Positions 16,486 to 24,926 are shown, counted from the first letter of the stretch. The stretch: DNA of 64,000 bases from Paludibacteraceae bacterium (GCA_905235505.1 CAJOMJ010000013.1:51547-115546); one strand, 5' to 3'. Notes: a model not told the origin generated them from the letters alone. Numbers and translations: made by a program.

Positions 16486-17703
16486 ATGAAACAATACGTT
16501 ATTTCAACATTAGTGTTTATTATGGCTGTGTTTGTTGCTTGCAACAATAAGACGGCAGACCTCCCTGTTGTCACTACAGGCAATGCACAATTGTTTGCTT
16601 CGTCGCGTACTGCCGCTTGTGACGGCACTGTTGTCAGCGAAGGCGGCGGAAAAGTTATAGAACGGGGCATCTGCTATATGCAAGGCACTGCAACTCCTGA
16701 TATCAGCAAACCGCATGTCTCCTCCGGCACTGGCAAAGGGCTGTTCTATTGTTCTCTGCCCGATATAGGTGAGGGCACTTGGTCATACCGAGCCTATGCC
16801 ACCAACGAAGCCGGCACTGCTTATGGTGATGCTCTATCTTTCACTATGACTGCCGATAGCAACGGCAACACATCTGTCACTCCCGTACCAGGCGGAGAGT
16901 CTGGTGGTAATACGGGAGGTGACAATACAGGAGGTGACAATACAGGAGGTAATACCGGGGGTAATACAGGAGGTGACAACAACGGCGGTAATACAACCCC
17001 AAAAGAGATAAAAACCATAGAGTGGGCTATAAATGAGATAAACAGCAATTACTCCTCGCCCGGAGCAAAATCTACAGAGATGTACCGCTTCAAAGTTAAG
17101 ATAGACAGATTGACAACTAATTTGTCCTCTGTACCTTCTCCTTACAACAATGTCAATATGCGAGTGTATGACGAAACGGGTAGTATTTACTCATATTACA
17201 CTAACTATCTGGATAATCAACCGTTTACATCTTCATCAAAAGTTCCGCTCGAAGGCTCGGAGATATATTTGAAGGCATATATCGCCAACTATTCTGTAAC
17301 CGAAGGAATCGTTTATTGCGAATTGCAAAACGGTTACATCGAAGAAGTGCTTACTCAAGGAGGCGGTATCGACATGACACCGCCTACTGCCGTCAAGGCC
17401 GTTACCGTTGCTCAGTTCCTTGCCGCTCCCGAAAACCTTACCCAATACTACCAACTTACAGGTACAGTGAGCAATATCACAAATACAACCCGTGGCAGAT
17501 TCGACCTTACGGATGCTACCGGCACCGTATATATTTATGGTCTGACCGAAACTTATCAGCCACTCATGTACGATGGAGAAGCTTACAACGACGCCTCGTT
17601 CCGAAACCTCAATATAACCCAAGGCTCTATTGTCACCATCTGCGGACTTAGGCACTCATATAATGGCAATAACGAAATGTTTGGAGCATATTTCATAAAA
17701 TAA
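16486..17703 (+). CDS. Modular lipoprotein: fibronectin-III-like domain, GGDNT repeat linker, OB-fold-like C-terminal domain
   Basis: 405 residues with a lipobox ending at C19 (FIMAVFVAC). Residues about 27-122 are a fibronectin-III-like module (LPVVTTGNAQ ... CDGTVVSEGGGKVIERGICY ... WSYRAYATNEAGTAYGDAL) nearly repeated in the lipoprotein at 19533. A linker of GGNTGG/GGDNTGG units (about 138-168), encoded by 15-bp tandem repeats, follows. The C-terminal part contains VAQFLAAPENLTQYYQLTG and RGRFDLTDATGTVYIYGL, resembling OB-fold domains of Bacteroidota lipoproteins. It is probably surface-exposed. The linker DNA is prone to length variation. Binding partner unknown. Confidence 0.75.
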   Translation: MKQYVISTLVFIMAVFVACNNKTADLPVVTTGNAQLFASSRTAACDGTVVSEGGGKVIERGICYMQGTATPDISKPHVSSGTGKGLFYCSLPDIGEGTWSYRAYATNEAGTAYGDALSFTMTADSNGNTSVTPVPGGESGGNTGGDNTGGDNTGGNTGGNTGGDNNGGNTTPKEIKTIEWAINEINSNYSSPGAKSTEMYRFKVKIDRLTTNLSSVPSPYNNVNMRVYDETGSIYSYYTNYLDNQPFTSSSKVPLEGSEIYLKAYIANYSVTEGIVYCELQNGYIEEVLTQGGGIDMTPPTAVKAVTVAQFLAAPENLTQYYQLTGTVSNITNTTRGRFDLTDATGTVYIYGLTETYQPLMYDGEAYNDASFRNLNITQGSIVTICGLRHSYNGNNEMFGAYFIK

Positions 17704-17724
17704 AAACATTAACACACATAGCTT

Positions 17725-18726
17725 ATGAGACAAAAACTGACACTGATTCTGTTGCTGTTTGCATTATTGACACAGGCTGCAGACATCATTGTGCTTCGCA
17801 ACTCTACACGCATTGACGCCATCATTCAGGAGGTGGGAACTTCTAAAGTGCGATACTTAAAAGCCGACAATCCCGACGGACCCGTTTTCGTACTTGATAT
17901 ATCCGAAATCAACACCATTCTGTATAGCAATGGCGATGTGCAGGTCTTTACCAAAAACACACAGCAACAACCTGTACAACAACCGCAACCCGTACAGCAA
18001 GGCGGCAACTACTCTATGCCGCAGGGTAACAACTACTATCAACCATATGACCTAAAGAAAGAAAAACCCAAGAAACCCGAAAAACCCAAGAAACCGCTGC
18101 CTTCGGCATTTATCGGTCTCAACATCGGTACCGGTGCCACTTTCAACCCTTATATCATTAACCCTAATTACCTCTCTCTCGGGTTCGATTGGGCGGTCTC
18201 CCTCAGAAACAACAACAAATGGGCAATCGGTATGTACTACGAATGGGCTGCCGTGGAAAACCTCTCAATTGGATTGCAGTTTGTCAACGGCGACTTTATG
18301 GCTGAGAAGGCAACCTTCATCTGGGGTCTGGGAGCTTCCATGAGTTGGAGGTGGAAGGATTTTGGTGAGTGGAGCAGCTATACTGGCCGTCGCCATTCGT
18401 TCAATTACCATGGCACTCCCGTTACGCGCTGGGTGTCTTACAATGCTGACGATGAAACACCGGTAGCCGCACCTGCTCTCAGACTCGGATTTTCTACAAA
18501 AAAACATTTCTATATGCTATTCGATGTCGCCTGGTTCCCCACTTTCTATAGTTCTATTACCGACCGCTACGAAACAGGTGACAAGTGGTACGTCCGCGAA
18601 GTCAACAGCAGCAATAGCAATATCTTCCAACGCTCTGCCACTACCGTCACAATGTCATTTGGCTACCATTTCGATGTTCAACCCAAAAGAAAAACCGACA
18701 AACTCTCTAAAGACAAAGACCTATGA
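17725..18726 (+). CDS. Outer-membrane beta-barrel protein with N-terminal DII-type module
   Basis: 333 residues: signal peptide (MRQKLTLILLLFALLTQA), the module found in the two proteins upstream (ADIIVLRNSTRIDAIIQEVG ... ILYSNGDVQVF), a Gln/Pro-rich then Lys/Pro-rich linker (EKPKKPEKPKKP), and about 210 residues of beta-strand pattern rich in Trp and Tyr (GLNIGTGATFNP, KWAIGMYYEWAAV, APALRLGFSTKKHFYMLFDV, TTVTMSFGYHF). The last part suggests a small eight- to ten-strand barrel. The TGA overlaps the ATG of the FISUMP gene, indicating coupling. Confidence 0.75.
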   Translation: MRQKLTLILLLFALLTQAADIIVLRNSTRIDAIIQEVGTSKVRYLKADNPDGPVFVLDISEINTILYSNGDVQVFTKNTQQQPVQQPQPVQQGGNYSMPQGNNYYQPYDLKKEKPKKPEKPKKPLPSAFIGLNIGTGATFNPYIINPNYLSLGFDWAVSLRNNNKWAIGMYYEWAAVENLSIGLQFVNGDFMAEKATFIWGLGASMSWRWKDFGEWSSYTGRRHSFNYHGTPVTRWVSYNADDETPVAAPALRLGFSTKKHFYMLFDVAWFPTFYSSITDRYETGDKWYVREVNSSNSNIFQRSATTVTMSFGYHFDVQPKRKTDKLSKDKDL

Positions 18727-19520
18727 AACACTCACTAATATATTTCTCCGCTCTTCTGCTTTTGCTCACAGGATGCAACTATGCAGAATTTCCTATTGAT
18801 AAGTTTGAAACCGAGGACATCAATTTCGAACAGTTTGTTGATATGCGCGATGGGCAGGTATATAAATATGTTCAAATCGGCGACCAGATTTGGATGGCTG
18901 AAAACATGCGTTATCTGCCTAAAGTCAACAATACCTCCGACGATGACCAATACCGCGTGTACGGATATACAGGCAACAACCCTAACGATGTCCGTTCCTA
19001 CGGACTCTCGCCCGATGCCGCCAACGACTACGTGCCTGTCGGATTCGCTGTCTATCCTAATTTCGGAGTGCTCTACAACTACCGCGCTGCGCAAAATGCC
19101 GTGCCTGCAGGTTGGCGTATCCCTACTCAGGCGGACTATCAGAAACTGCAGTTATACCTTGAAGAGGAGTTGCGTAAACGCATGCACGGCAATATCAGCA
19201 ATTTAGCCGTTGTAGCTCTGCTTTCCAACAAAACTGCATCTCTCGGTATCCGTTGGGCGGATTATAATTTGCAAAATGAAACATTGAAGACTGATCATCC
19301 CGAGTGGGGCTTCTCAGGCTTCAATCTCCTTCCTGCAGGCAATTATGTCAGCGGATTCCAGTATGCAGGCACTCGCTCTTACCTCTGGACACAGACCAGC
19401 AACCCTTCTACCGACTACGAAAGGCATGAAGTATTCTGTATCGAAGATATTTACGACGGCTTTTACTACGAACTTTTCCACAACTCCCATTTTATGAGTC
19501 TCAGGTGCATTAAGAACTAA
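18723..19520 (+). CDS. FISUMP-domain lipoprotein
   Basis: 265 residues with a lipobox ending at C18 (LLLLTGCNY). The body carries hallmarks of the Fibrobacter succinogenes major paralogous (FISUMP) domain: DGQVYKYVQIGDQIWMAENM near the start, VLYNYRAAQNAVPAGWRIPT in the middle, and SLRCIKN at the end. FISUMP proteins are surface or secreted proteins of unknown function with an FGE/C-type-lectin-like fold suspected. The start overlaps the barrel gene (ATGA 18723-18726). The next lipoprotein follows after 12 bp. Confidence 0.8.
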   Translation: MKHSLIYFSALLLLLTGCNYAEFPIDKFETEDINFEQFVDMRDGQVYKYVQIGDQIWMAENMRYLPKVNNTSDDDQYRVYGYTGNNPNDVRSYGLSPDAANDYVPVGFAVYPNFGVLYNYRAAQNAVPAGWRIPTQADYQKLQLYLEEELRKRMHGNISNLAVVALLSNKTASLGIRWADYNLQNETLKTDHPEWGFSGFNLLPAGNYVSGFQYAGTRSYLWTQTSNPSTDYERHEVFCIEDIYDGFYYELFHNSHFMSLRCIKN

Positions 19521-19532
19521 TCATTACATTAT

Positions 19533-20690
19533 ATGAAAAGACTAAACTATCTAATCTTTGCTGCACTCGCTTTCATTGCCTGCAACAACACACCCGTTGC
19601 ACTGCCCGTTGTGACTACAGGCGATGCACAACTCTTCACTGAAACACAAACCGCCACTTGCGATGGTACTGTAACCGACGATGGTGGCGGCAAAGTAACA
19701 GAACGTGGTATCTGCTATGTGCAAGGCAATGCAGTGCCAGATATCAACAATACTCATGTTGCTTCAGGCACTGGTACAGGGCTCTTCTATTGCTCACTCA
19801 CCGGCATCAGCAACGGCACGTGGTCCTATCGTGCCTATGCCACCAACGAAGCCGGCACTGCCTATGGAGAAGCCAAATCATTCACATTCAGCAGAGGCAC
19901 GGTTACACCCGAAAACCCGGATAATCCTGACAATCCGCAAAACCCCGGCAATCAGGAACTCACTGTCAACAAAAACGTCACTCTTGACGATTTTCTCGGT
20001 ACATGGTCCGTACAAGAAGATGAATATACGGGAACCGGGAGCGGTTGGAAACATCTCTCATATCAATCTGCTGTTGTTCAAGCGTACAATAACGGATGGA
20101 TTGAAATCTATGGATTGTATGGTGGATTATCGAATGTTAAAGACTGTTTTACTGCTTGGGGAATCTGGGATGACACAGATAAGTGCATAAGAATAGTCGG
20201 TGGTTTATATTCTGAAAGACCGATGTATCTTGCAGATACCGCATTGTATGCTATTTTCACCCCCCTCTATTTAGACTATGAAACAATGCAAGGACATTTT
20301 ATCGGTACAACTAATGATGGGTTCGTAGATGATGCAGATGCTATCATAGAAAATGGGGACACAATTGGCTGGGGCGAAGCACGCCTGGTAATGAACATGA
20401 ACAATCAGATAGTATATACCTCAAGCAATAAACCATGTCCACACGGGTATTATGCTAATTCCGCATACTGGTTTATATTTAATGAAACTACAAGGACTGT
20501 ATATTCTTGGTCTCTTGTAAGAAATATTGTCCTTGCCGATAGAATTGCACCTGCATCAACCCCTCGCAAGAGCAGAATACCACATAAATCACTCCGGCCA
20601 ACACAAACACCTCTAAAACATCACCATTATGAAACGAGTCTTATTCCTCAGCGCATCGCTGGTCATGCTGATGCTCTCAAGTTGCGATAA
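19533..20690 (+). CDS. Modular lipoprotein with fibronectin-III-like domain and unrelated AT-rich C-terminal part
   Basis: 385 residues with lipobox C17 (ALAFIACNN). Residues about 24-120 repeat the module of the 16486 lipoprotein almost residue for residue (LPVVTTGDAQ, GGGKVTERGICY, WSYRAYATNEAGTAYG). A PDNPDNPQNPGN linker follows, then an unrelated domain (about 140-345: TLDDFLGTWSVQEDEY, NNGWIEIYGLYGG, DAIIENGDTIGWGEA) whose DNA is clearly more AT-rich. The final ~40 residues are basic, His/Pro-rich and overlap the next gene by 62 bp, which is unusual; a small frameshift may have extended the original end. Function unknown. Confidence 0.7.
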   Translation: MKRLNYLIFAALAFIACNNTPVALPVVTTGDAQLFTETQTATCDGTVTDDGGGKVTERGICYVQGNAVPDINNTHVASGTGTGLFYCSLTGISNGTWSYRAYATNEAGTAYGEAKSFTFSRGTVTPENPDNPDNPQNPGNQELTVNKNVTLDDFLGTWSVQEDEYTGTGSGWKHLSYQSAVVQAYNNGWIEIYGLYGGLSNVKDCFTAWGIWDDTDKCIRIVGGLYSERPMYLADTALYAIFTPLYLDYETMQGHFIGTTNDGFVDDADAIIENGDTIGWGEARLVMNMNNQIVYTSSNKPCPHGYYANSAYWFIFNETTRTVYSWSLVRNIVLADRIAPASTPRKSRIPHKSLRPTQTPLKHHHYETSLIPQRIAGHADALKLR

Positions 20691-21345
20691 CCAATACTGC
20701 CTTGTCTGCGGAGACCACGGTGGCAGTTCTTATCATAACCCTCCCGGCTACTTCTATATCTCCAGATGCGAACAGTCCGGCAGCAATATTGTGCTCGAAT
20801 GGACTTCAAGCGATTATGCCAACTACTACTCTGTTGAATATGAAGGACCGGACGAATATAGTTATAGCGTGGTGTCATATTCTGTGTATGGCACCAGTTA
20901 TACCTACTATTATCCCGACGACGGTTTCTGCATGTTCCGCGTTACTGCCCACAACGATTATGGCGAATATACTGCGTCCTACAGTTGCACCTATTCTTCC
21001 GGCTCTTCCGGAGGTGGCGGAGGTTCGTCTGGTGGCGGAGGAGGCACTACTACAGAAGAATGGGTAAAGGTGCGGGCAACAGGCTATACGCCATATTGGT
21101 ATTGCCCTACCGATGGTACTACTATTCCTTCCGTCAAACGCACTGACAATGACATCCGTGCTTACAAAAACTCCTATACAGGAGCATATAAGGTTAACTG
21201 GGCAGGCAAAGAATATACCGCTCACTATGGATACAACAGAATAACCATGGATACCGAATACCACTCGGTTTACAACTCATCATACGGTGGTTATTGGACG
21301 TCTTGTTGCGACTACTATTACTACGAATTCACTATATATGAGTAA
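20629..21345 (+). CDS. Tyrosine-rich lipoprotein with Gly/Ser linker
   Basis: 238 residues; lipobox C19 (LVMLMLSSCDN). Residues about 38-122 look like a fibronectin-III-like fold very rich in Tyr (SSDYANYYSVEYEGPDEYSY). A Ser/Gly linker (SSGSSGGGGGSSGGGGG) precedes an 85-residue C-terminal domain (WVKVRATGYTPYWYCPTDG ... TSCCDYYYYEFTIYE) with clustered Cys and Tyr. It is the last gene of the cluster and starts inside the preceding one. A surface adhesin-like or binding role is a guess. No terminator follows closely. Confidence 0.7.
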   Translation: MKRVLFLSASLVMLMLSSCDNQYCLVCGDHGGSSYHNPPGYFYISRCEQSGSNIVLEWTSSDYANYYSVEYEGPDEYSYSVVSYSVYGTSYTYYYPDDGFCMFRVTAHNDYGEYTASYSCTYSSGSSGGGGGSSGGGGGTTTEEWVKVRATGYTPYWYCPTDGTTIPSVKRTDNDIRAYKNSYTGAYKVNWAGKEYTAHYGYNRITMDTEYHSVYNSSYGGYWTSCCDYYYYEFTIYE

Positions 21346-21407
21346 AATCCGCACCCGTCTGTCCTAATCCGTACAAAAGCTGTGCGATATAAATAATACA
21401 GAAATTC

Positions 21408-21574
21408 TCACTCTCCAAAACTCAGATAGGGCGCAATGCGCTCTATCTCTGTTTCTGTCAGGCAGTCAAGCTCACCTAAATCCTCTATTCCCTTCAACCT
21501 GAATCTCGTTCTCCTCAGTTCATATATCGCCTTCGCCTGACTGAAACTCAAATACGGATGTCTCTCAAGCATAC
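21408..21574 (-). pseudogene. Truncated 3'-end copy of the helix-hairpin-helix gene (left direct repeat)
   Basis: This 167-bp stretch matches 23752-23918, the 3' end of the intact gene at 23752-24666, with about four mismatches. It encodes the last ~55 residues (MLERHPYLSFSQAKAIYELR ... APYLSFGE). A frame can be opened upstream to 21599 (MKKYKMVKS), but those codons are unrelated and overlap the promoter zone of the next gene, so translation is doubtful. It marks the left edge of an inserted or duplicated segment. Confidence 0.85.
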
Positions 21575-21615
21575 TCTTCACCATTTTATATTTTTTCATA
21601 TCTTTGTGTCATATA

Positions 21616-21647
21616 TTTGCAAATTTCATTATTTATATGTACTTTTG
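21616..21647 (+). promoter_or_regulatory. Promoter of the AT-rich lipoprotein pair
   Basis: TTTG (21616-21619), 20 bp, TACTTTTG (21640-21647). A second -7-like TATCTTTG lies at 21599-21606. An unusually strong Shine-Dalgarno (AAGGAGG, 21755-21761) stands 8 bp before the ATG at 21770. Confidence 0.7.
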
Positions 21648-21769
21648 CGGCGTATAAGATGGAATATGTTATTTACAGCTAATTTTCACCTTTTATCAAT
21701 GTCAATCAACAAGAATAAAAGAATTGGAAAACACAAAATAATAACAATCAAACTAAGGAGGACAATATT

Positions 21770-22549
21770 ATGAAAACAAAGATTTGTTATTTGTTAGTAT
21801 CTGTGTTGATATTAACTTTTGTTAGTTGTGGTAATAATCAACAACTGGAAGCACCACAACCTGAGTATGCTCTTACGCTCCTACATTTTACGGAGCCTTC
21901 GTATGTGAATCATCTTATTGTTAACGATTATGATAATACAGATTCATTTGTTCTAATGCGAGGTAATCAATGCGATTCAGCATATCAAAGAAATTTCTCA
22001 GGCAAAGAGTGGATATATAAATTTGGAAGTCTCAACAATCGGGCTCCTTATATAGAATTGACTGATGATTGGTATCTTGTTGACTGGTCATGGTACATGT
22101 ACCCTTTAAATGGGCATACACTTCTTACAGATGTAACATGGGATAATTATAAAGGTGAATGTTTTTTTGATAAATCCACCCCGCATATAACAGACAATAT
22201 TTATGAACGAATAGATATAGTAGTTGAAGATTTAATAGTATATTCATGTCCTGATGGTAAATATCCTACATTTATGTTGAATATTAATGATGTGTATAAT
22301 ATTGATAAAGGTGAAGAACCGGTAGAGGAGGTTAATGAATATATATATTATCTTAGGATGTTGACAACTCCATCTCATCCTTATCTTGAGGAAAATGGTA
22401 AATGTGCATGTAACAGTGTAGAAGAATTGGATGGCTTATGGGATGTTTTCCGCCAACAACTTATTAAGTTAATTGAAAATGGAGATTTGAAATCTCTTCC
22501 TTCCGCAACTTCCGAACAACATATACAATTATTAGGAAAATACTATTAA
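21770..22549 (+). CDS. AT-rich lipoprotein of unknown function
   Basis: 259 residues with lipobox C20 (SVLILTFVSCGNN). The start is fixed by AAGGAGG at 21755-21761. No family was recognised; the middle is rich in Asp, Tyr and Trp (ELTDDWYLVDWSWYMYPLNG) and the C-terminal third is helical with VEELDGLWDVFRQQLIKLIE. Codon use is strongly A/T-ending, unlike the C-rich genes on both sides, which with the flanking direct repeats argues for recent acquisition. It is probably co-transcribed with the S41-like gene 116 bp downstream. Confidence 0.7.
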   Translation: MKTKICYLLVSVLILTFVSCGNNQQLEAPQPEYALTLLHFTEPSYVNHLIVNDYDNTDSFVLMRGNQCDSAYQRNFSGKEWIYKFGSLNNRAPYIELTDDWYLVDWSWYMYPLNGHTLLTDVTWDNYKGECFFDKSTPHITDNIYERIDIVVEDLIVYSCPDGKYPTFMLNINDVYNIDKGEEPVEEVNEYIYYLRMLTTPSHPYLEENGKCACNSVEELDGLWDVFRQQLIKLIENGDLKSLPSATSEQHIQLLGKYY

Positions 22550-22665
22550 ATGCAGATACAATGAATATGAGGACATATCTATAAAAATTCTCCCTTCACA
22601 AGGGATTTCTGTAATGCATGTAGATATGGTTAATGAGCAAGATTTACACAGGTACTTGTACGCAA

Positions 22666-23823
22666 ATGAAAAGACTATTACAACACTTGTTACCAATAGC
22701 CTTCTTGGTGTTTCAATCATCATGTAGTTATAATCACAAACCTATTGGTCCTTTTAGTATATCAAGCGACGATGTTATACTCGCTATGTATGGACACTAT
22801 GGTTATGTGTTTAATCGTTTTTGGAATATTATAGATACTTCTTATATCTATCTTAATCAAACAGATATTAACGTAAAGAAAGAGTATCTTCCTCTTATGA
22901 AAAACATCTCAACTGATTCTGAATTTGGAGAAAAGATGGTAGAGGTGTTGAGCATGTTTAATGATCCGTTGCTATATATGAGCATAGACAAATGGTATTA
23001 TTCATCAAAAACACAACAAGATTCAGAATATTCACAAGTATATGTGCGTGATTTGGAATTTGATACATACAAAGTGTTAGGTAGTTCTTGTAAAGTTTTA
23101 GATGGTGGATATTGTTTTGTTAACACATTGTATAGTAAACAGTATGGTAACGAATCAGATATATATAAGCTGATATGTCTTGGTGAGATAGGAGAAAATA
23201 CTAAAACCGATACTAATCAGATGCACGATTTTTTTGCAGACATTATGAGCGAGTCACCCAAAGGAATTATTATTGATTTAAGAAAATCTGTGTTTGGTGT
23301 TTATAATTTTTCTCAAAACGAGTTCGCCTTTCTTTCCAATTTCTATCCCATAGGTAATTTTACTTATTCTATAAATTATAAAAACTATACTACCAATATC
23401 ATAGTGGATGGGATAAACACCATACCAAGTAACATACCAATAGTGATTATAGTAAATAATAATACTTCAGGTATATTAAATATTTTAGCTTACGGATTTG
23501 CATCACTACCGAATGTTACGGTTGTTGGTCGCAATCCGACTAATGGTCATGGAGCTTGGTCAAAACGCAAAGTAGTGGGTAGTACAGGGACAAGCAGTTG
23601 CGTATTATATTATCCAATTGCAGATTTTAATAATTGGGAGTATGATTCTTTTTATGCACCGTTGCAACCTGATATAATGGTTACAGGAGAAGATTTGCAC
23701 ACTCTGAATTCATACGATAAAAGTCTTGAAGTAACTATTGAGGTGATAAATTCACTCTCCAAAACTCAGATAGGGCGCAATGCGCTCTATCTCTGTTTCT
23801 GTCAGGCAGTCAAGCTCGCCTAA
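22666..23823 (+). CDS. S41 (C-terminal processing) peptidase-like lipoprotein, C terminus altered by repeat junction
   Basis: 385 residues from the ATG at 22666, preferred over 22633 because a lipoprotein signal follows (MKRLLQHLLPIAFLVFQSSC). The second half resembles S41 peptidases: GIIIDLRKSVFG (core strand), PIVIIVNNNTSGILNILAYG (region of the catalytic Ser), VTVVGRNPTNGHGAW, and APLQPDIMVTGEDL. The usual Gly-rich loop after IDLR is missing, so activity is doubtful. The final ~23 residues (from SLSKTQIGRN) are read antisense through the 167-bp repeat, so the natural C terminus was probably lost at the junction. AT-rich like its neighbour. Confidence 0.6.
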   Translation: MKRLLQHLLPIAFLVFQSSCSYNHKPIGPFSISSDDVILAMYGHYGYVFNRFWNIIDTSYIYLNQTDINVKKEYLPLMKNISTDSEFGEKMVEVLSMFNDPLLYMSIDKWYYSSKTQQDSEYSQVYVRDLEFDTYKVLGSSCKVLDGGYCFVNTLYSKQYGNESDIYKLICLGEIGENTKTDTNQMHDFFADIMSESPKGIIIDLRKSVFGVYNFSQNEFAFLSNFYPIGNFTYSINYKNYTTNIIVDGINTIPSNIPIVIIVNNNTSGILNILAYGFASLPNVTVVGRNPTNGHGAWSKRKVVGSTGTSSCVLYYPIADFNNWEYDSFYAPLQPDIMVTGEDLHTLNSYDKSLEVTIEVINSLSKTQIGRNALYLCFCQAVKLA

Positions 23824-23918
23824 ATCCTCTATTCCCTTCAACCTGAATCTCGTTCGTCTCAGTTCATATATCGCCTTCGCCTGACTGAAACTCAAATACG
23901 GATGCCTCTCAAGCATAC
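23752..23918. repeat. Right copy of the 167-bp direct repeat (3' end of the helix-hairpin-helix gene)
   Basis: Matches 21408-21574 in the same orientation with about four substitutions. Together the copies bracket 2,177 bp holding the two AT-rich lipoprotein genes. The right copy is in frame with the intact gene. Confidence 0.9.
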
Positions 23919-24666
23919 CCACCGATGCCCTGTTCACATCTATCGTTCTTACACTGTCGCAATTAACGATGAAATGGGGGATAATCGAGTCTATCGTCTC
24001 CTTTGGTATCTCCTTTATCTCCCACAACTGCTCCACTTTCACGTACCCGCCTAACTCACGTCTGTACCTCACTATTCTCCTTGCATAACCTCCGCCTATC
24101 CCGCGTAAATACTTCAACTCTGCCGTGTCACAACTGTTCAGTTCAAACACCGTGTCTTTCTTCTCCTGATAAACCCTCTCCCACGTCTGTGCCAACACCG
24201 TGTCTTTCACTTCCGCAATCTCTATATAAGGCTCTATCTGCTCATACAGTTCATCCGTCATCCCGTATATCTTTTTCACTGACTCTTTCGTCCGCCATCT
24301 GCCACCTTTCTCCTTGTATTTCTGCATATTCTTTACCATCCACGGACGAAAACCCACTTCAAGCAACTCGATGCTGTCTGCTGTGTTCGGGTCAAACTTG
24401 TGCAAACGCAACTCTACCGTATCTGTCTTTACTTTATAAATGTTCTTCCCCCTCTTCGTCTCTTGAACAACCTCTATCCTGCTCATCAACACCGAATCCA
24501 CCTCCACCACCGCCTCCTCTTTAGGCGATGCAACATGGTCTATCAGGTAAAAACTCCCGATGAAAACGGCAATAATCGCTACCATTATGCCTAATCCTAA
24601 CCATTGACTCTTTGTAAGCGGACTCGTCATGTCTTTTATCTGATTTTTCGTGAATTTGACCCGCAA
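23752..24666 (-). CDS. ComEA-like helix-hairpin-helix membrane protein
   Basis: 304 residues; the first ATG is 24666 but M13 (24630, MTSPLTKSQWLGLG) may be the true start just before the single membrane helix (about 24-42). Three helix-hairpin-helix repeats follow: FDPNTADSIELLEVGF, ELNSCDTAELKYLRGIGGGY and DVNRASVGMLERHP. ComEA binds DNA at the cell surface in natural transformation; this Bacteroidota form is longer, with three HhH units, and its role in uptake is inferred. dprA and recJ occur elsewhere in the window. The last 55 residues are duplicated at 21408-21574. Confidence 0.8.
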   Translation of the reverse strand: MRVKFTKNQIKDMTSPLTKSQWLGLGIMVAIIAVFIGSFYLIDHVASPKEEAVVEVDSVLMSRIEVVQETKRGKNIYKVKTDTVELRLHKFDPNTADSIELLEVGFRPWMVKNMQKYKEKGGRWRTKESVKKIYGMTDELYEQIEPYIEIAEVKDTVLAQTWERVYQEKKDTVFELNSCDTAELKYLRGIGGGYARRIVRYRRELGGYVKVEQLWEIKEIPKETIDSIIPHFIVNCDSVRTIDVNRASVGMLERHPYLSFSQAKAIYELRRTRFRLKGIEDLGELDCLTETEIERIAPYLSFGE

Positions 24667-24699
24667 ATCATAGTGTCACAAATTTCACGTTTTTCTTTA

Positions 24700-24812
24700 C
24701 AAAGTGTAAGTTCACGGGTTGCTCTCATCATGCTATCTCCAAGCCGAGTGTAAGCCATCTCCCCACTTTTACAAAGTGTCACCGTTTCTGCCTTTTTGCT
24801 TACATTTTGTCA
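24700..24812. repeat. 113-bp dispersed repeat, copy A (MITE-like)
   Basis: Begins CAAAGTGTAAG and ends GCTTACATTTTGTCA, i.e. imperfect inverted ends, and shares long identical blocks (CATCATGCTATCTCCAAGCC, CTGCCTTTTTGCTTACATTT) with 42162-42274, which has the same length. No coding capacity. The 352-bp gap 24667-25018 holds this element and the sirtuin promoter. Confidence 0.9.
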
Positions 24813-24895
24813 ATCTCAACCCTCGTCACTCAGCCTTCTTCAATCACTCCCTCTATGCATTTCGCCTTCTCACTCTGCAAAAGTACAAAATCTTC

Positions 24896-24926
24896 TTGAC
24901 ACTCTCAAAAAAAATCTGTATCTTTG
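24896..24926 (+). promoter_or_regulatory. Promoter of the sirtuin operon
   Basis: TTG core at 24896-24898, 20-bp spacer, TATCTTTG at 24919-24926. It excludes starts upstream of about 24932 and supports the ATG at 25019. Confidence 0.65.
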
